Positions 39,113 to 41,701 of a stretch of DNA of 41,701 nucleotides are shown here, piece after piece (positions within the stretch are counted from its first letter, which is position 1; each line of letters opens with the position of its first letter). This DNA is from Hyphomicrobiales bacterium (lineage in GTDB: Bacteria > Pseudomonadota > Alphaproteobacteria > Rhizobiales > Rhizobiaceae). The notes under the pieces are model-generated. The model was not told the DNA's origin, did no database searches, and worked only from the letters and a program-made list of their open reading frames with translations. The stretch spans positions 1 to 41,701 of the forward strand of contig UCEY01000041.1 in NCBI GenBank assembly GCA_900471605.1. Direction: 5' to 3'. The position numbers were made by a program, and so were the translations under genes.

Positions 39113-39926
39113 CGAACCGGTTGTATCGCGTCGGTTTAGGGCCTGCGTGCCGGCGGACCGACGCATGCCCTTTGTTCGTGGGCGGCTATTCGGCCGGCCG
39201 TAGGTGAGTTGCATCGAACAAGCCAGCGAAGGCATCCGGCGGAGATCAGCTACAACTTTCATGGATGTCTCCGGATGTGAGTAGCTCAGTCGACACAACA
39301 GCGTGGATAGACTCGATAATACCAGGGAGTTGCGTAGCGATCTGCTGGGCACTTCACGGAACGATGGAAGGCTTCCTTGAGGCAAGACGGGATGATTGAT
39401 CTCGACCAGCTTGTGGTCGAGCACGATCCGGAGGCGCCGCCATCGCACATTCAGTTCCTCGCCACGAGCAATCGGAGCGAGGTCTGCGCTTGCATCTTGG
39501 CGTTGCTCCGCCGTTATCGGCGTGATGCCAACTCAATCTTTCGTATCCATCAACCAAATGCGGCACGTCGCCAGGGTTTGGTGATTGTAGGTGGTCGAAT
39601 ATCCGGCGACCAGATCGGTCCGCTTTGGGCCACCATCCGTTCCGGCCGGCCGCGCTCTATGCCTTGGGCACGGAGCCAACCTGCGGCCGTCTCCGCCGGT
39701 TCCGGTAACGATCGCTTGTCCAGCGGCTGCTTTCGCATCCGGCTCTGAGATCCGTTCCGAACCACACTGTTTGTTTCCGCCCTGACATCGCCAGCCAGGC
39801 CGGTCAAGCGGCCCGTGAAGCCGATAGATCTTCCGCGCCAGTCCGCAGGCGGACCCGAGAAGATCTTCCACCTTCCGCGCCACGCCGCTTGACAGTCCCG
39901 TCCGCCGCCGTGGGGCGGGCTTTCGC
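39113..39926. other. 814-base stretch, no firm gene
   Basis: GC-rich frames are open on both strands, but none combines a ribosome site with recognisable content. The best is a plus-strand frame from 39392 (MIDLDQLVVEHDPEAPPSHI), which degenerates into Arg/Ser-rich residues. A hairpin AGGGC..GCGT / ACGC..GCCCT lies at about 39137-39170. The region may be decayed coding sequence. Confidence 0.35.
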
Positions 39927-39983
39927 CCTCCCCCCTCTGTCCGGGGGAATGTCAGAGGCCATTCCCCCGGACAGAGGGGGAGG
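39927..39983 (+). repeat. Large GC hairpin upstream of the DUF932 gene
   Basis: TCTGTCCGGGGGAATG (39936-39951) pairs perfectly with its inverse (39960-39975) around the loop TCAGAGGC, and C/G runs on both sides extend the stem to more than 20 bp. It is 58 bases before the DUF932 start. A stem of this strength in a 5' region could act as an attenuator, RNA-stability element or protein-binding palindrome. Confidence 0.6.
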
Positions 39984-40040
39984 CTTCGCCCGAGGGGGCT
40001 TGCCCTTCGGGGAAACAGCCGAAACCAACGGAGACAGACA

Positions 40041-40889
40041 ATGAGCATCTACACCGAGACTGCGCGCTTCGACACTGGCCGCGCGCTGACCGAAACCGAG
40101 ATGCGCCGCATCGCGCCGTCAATCTTTGCTTTAACCGCCCATGAGAGCCGGTCAGAGCGTTTCAAACCCATCCCGACCATCGAAGTCTTGCGCGGCCTCA
40201 TAAACGAAGGGTTCGTGCCGGTCGGCGCCAAGCAGTCGCGCAGCCGCACGGAAGGCAAGGCGGATTTTACCAAGCATCTCATCCGTTTGCGCCGCGTCGA
40301 CGACGGCAAGGTTTACAATGTCGGGGACACCGTTTGCGAAATCCTCCTCAAGAATGCCAATGACGGAACCAGCGCCTACGAGCTTATCGCCGGGCTCTTT
40401 CGCGTCCGCTGCCTCAATTCCTTGGTGACGCAGACCGGGACCATCGACGCCATCAAGGTCCGCCATTCCGGCGATGTGCAGCAAAAGGTCATCGAGGGCA
40501 CCTATCGCGTTCTTGGTGAGGCCGAACGCACCCTTGCCGCGCCGCAGGATTGGTCGACCATGCGCATGAACCCCGAGGAGGCGAGAATTCTGGCGGATGC
40601 TGCCCATGTTCTCCGGTTTGGAGATACTGAAGGCGAGACTACCACACCGATCAAAGCGGAACAGTTGCTTGTGCCCCGCCGCCATGACGACCGCGGCAAC
40701 GATCTCTGGACCACATGGAATGTTGTTCAGGAAAACGCCATCAAGGGCGGATTGCGTGGCGTCGGCCGCGACGATCTCGGCAGACCGCGCCGCGTGAAGT
40801 CCCGCGCTGTTAATGGCATCGATCAGGACATCAAGCTCAACAAGGCTCTGTGGTTGCTCGGTGAACGGATGGCGGCGCTGAAGGCCTGA
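40041..40889 (+). CDS. DUF932 domain protein (phage/plasmid-like)
   Basis: The 282-residue protein opens MSIYTETARFDTGRALTETE and has the DUF932 core: FKPIPTIEVLRGLINEGFVP, SRSRTEGKADFTKHLIRLRR and LFRVRCLNSLVTQTG, then WTTWNVVQENAIKGGLRGVG. DUF932 proteins are carried by phages and plasmids and are conserved in rhizobial plasmids; their biochemical role is unknown. GGAGA precedes the ATG. The preceding large hairpin may regulate it. It supports an accessory or plasmid setting. Confidence 0.92.
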   Translation: MSIYTETARFDTGRALTETEMRRIAPSIFALTAHESRSERFKPIPTIEVLRGLINEGFVPVGAKQSRSRTEGKADFTKHLIRLRRVDDGKVYNVGDTVCEILLKNANDGTSAYELIAGLFRVRCLNSLVTQTGTIDAIKVRHSGDVQQKVIEGTYRVLGEAERTLAAPQDWSTMRMNPEEARILADAAHVLRFGDTEGETTTPIKAEQLLVPRRHDDRGNDLWTTWNVVQENAIKGGLRGVGRDDLGRPRRVKSRAVNGIDQDIKLNKALWLLGERMAALKA

Positions 40890-41310
40890 GCAGCAAAGCA
40901 AAATGCGCCGCCGAAGATGGCGGCGCAATGCTCTTTGGCTCGCAGGGTCTTGAGCCGGGCCGCCGAAGCGTGCCGTTTGCCTGTCCTCGACGCATCGAGC
41001 GCCGCGGACCAGGACTCGAGGGATGCCCCAAAAGCCCCGTCCCTCGCACTCCCTTCCCTCCCATCAACGTCAGGAGGTCGGTGACCAGTTCGTCCTGATC
41101 GCCGGCCTTGTCGAGCTGGTCACGAATATAGGCTTCGATATAGTCGAAGACCGCAACCGCGTCGGCGCCCTTCTCGATCAGGTCGATCGGGCGGCGGCCG
41201 GCGAGATGCGCGTTCTCCCTCCGCGCCCATTTCATGATCTCGCCTTCTGTGCACAGCACCGGGCGGGCCATTTCAGCATTTTCGCCAGATGATGCGGCTT
41301 CGAATACCAT
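40837..41310 (-). CDS. Possible ParS/MbcA-type protein, uncertain
   Basis: Only the first half looks like protein: WARRENAHLAGRRPIDLIEK and GADAVAVFDYIEAYIRDQLD resemble the Xre/MbcA/ParS toxin-binding (DUF2384) domain, which has a WxxxxxxxLxGxxPxDLI pattern. The start at 41310 has no clear ribosome site, and the frame then runs antisense into the DUF932 gene. Probably a gene with its true end near 41050, or a decayed one. Low confidence. Confidence 0.3.
   Translation of the reverse strand: MVFEAASSGENAEMARPVLCTEGEIMKWARRENAHLAGRRPIDLIEKGADAVAVFDYIEAYIRDQLDKAGDQDELVTDLLTLMGGKGVRGTGLLGHPSSPGPRRSMRRGQANGTLRRPGSRPCEPKSIAPPSSAAHFALLLRPSAPPSVHRATTEPC
40904..40927. terminator. Terminator after the DUF932 gene
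   Basis: TGCGCCGCC (40904-40912) and GGCGGCGCA (40919-40927) form a perfect 9-bp stem with a GAAGAT loop 14 bases after the stop. The T run is on the minus strand (TTTTG) and only weak on the plus strand, so it may serve both directions. Confidence 0.6.
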
Positions 41311-41701
41311 GAATGCGGTTTGATGCTGGCGCGCCGATGCCCGGGAACCACATCCGGCAATTGCGATGCTCGCAACTCATCCTCGGAGATATGTCGCTAA
41401 TCCAATGAGCCAGCCGCAGCGCCGTGGGGCGGCGCGGCCGCGGCCGCAGCGAGCCCCAGGCGAGCGAAGCAGGCGGAGGAAACCCGCGCTCCCCAATTGC
41501 GCGTAGGGTTTTCCGGAGCCTTGGGGAAACGGTCATTTCGCCTCTACAAGCGCCCCTCTTGGGTTGCGGTCGTCGTTTCCTCTCCATCGCCGCCATCGGT
41601 CTGCGTCGGACAGGAAAAGGGGTGCGCCGAGGCCCACACCCTCGAACTCTCTGCCTGCGCTGGGTTAAGCGGAGCGCAACGAGCGGGGGCAGTCGGTCCC
41701 G
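41311..41701. other. 391-base GC-rich end, no gene supported
   Basis: Open frames exist on both strands (for example MAAMERKRRPQPKRGACRGE on the minus strand), but composition and lack of ribosome sites argue against them. The end looks like upstream DNA of a gene outside the window. Confidence 0.35.

Noticed and set aside
39533..40048. 171-codon minus-strand frame
   Set aside because: It is Arg/Gly/Pro-rich, crosses the large hairpin and has no ribosome site; judged a GC-rich shadow frame.
1..41701. CRISPR array, prophage or repABC replication genes
   Set aside because: No regularly spaced repeats, phage structural genes or rep/par genes were recognised on either strand.

Overview
The window looks like accessory DNA, probably a plasmid, chromid or island segment, of an alphaproteobacterium of the order Rhizobiales. 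The reasons are the imuA-imuB-dnaE2 cassette with an alphaproteobacterial GTTC-N7-GTTC LexA box, DUF982-type and other small proteins of rhizobial type, an Omp25/RopB-like porin, a DUF932 protein typical of rhizobial plasmids, and high GC coding bias. No replication, partition or conjugation gene was recognised, so plasmid location is inference.

Layout. 1-349: end of an IS21-family element next to a truncated gene tail. 350-2110: small regulator and hypothetical genes, including a possible Tat-exported protein. 2234-5365: a tightly overlapping three-gene operon (alpha-oxoamine synthase, class III aminotransferase, GNAT acetyltransferase). 5402-5446: the 3' half of a tRNA-Arg(UCU), probably an attachment-site scar. 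5591-12917: a genome-maintenance block with an SRAP protein, a parDE-like toxin-antitoxin pair and the LexA-boxed imuA-imuB-dnaE2 operon, with a dinB relic beside it. 13133-17220: small secreted and signalling proteins, a TetR regulator with a likely operator, and a structured repeat.

17699-28812: a large uptake and metabolism locus. A PotABCD-like ABC transporter and an M81 (MlrC-like) metallopeptidase are encoded leftward. An FCD/GntR regulator, a second class III aminotransferase, a ThDP enzyme and an SDR are encoded rightward, and a second GntR regulator points back at them. A palindrome, TTTTGTTGCAACAAAA, occurs in both promoter regions, so the first GntR protein probably controls import and catabolism of an unknown amine- or peptide-like compound.

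28954-39112: a low-density zone of very small genes (several absent from length-filtered gene calls), tandem small paralogues, many frameshifted genes and two decayed tails resembling ATP-dependent DNA ligase. It also holds a second copy of the structured repeat, a porin gene, and a three-hairpin RNA candidate ending in a strong terminator. 39113-41701: a large hairpin ahead of a DUF932 gene, then poorly readable GC-rich DNA.

The points I would follow first are the alpha-oxoamine synthase operon, the GntR operator regulon, the two structured repeats, and the cluster of tiny coupled membrane genes. Function assignments are from reading the sequence only; no search was run.
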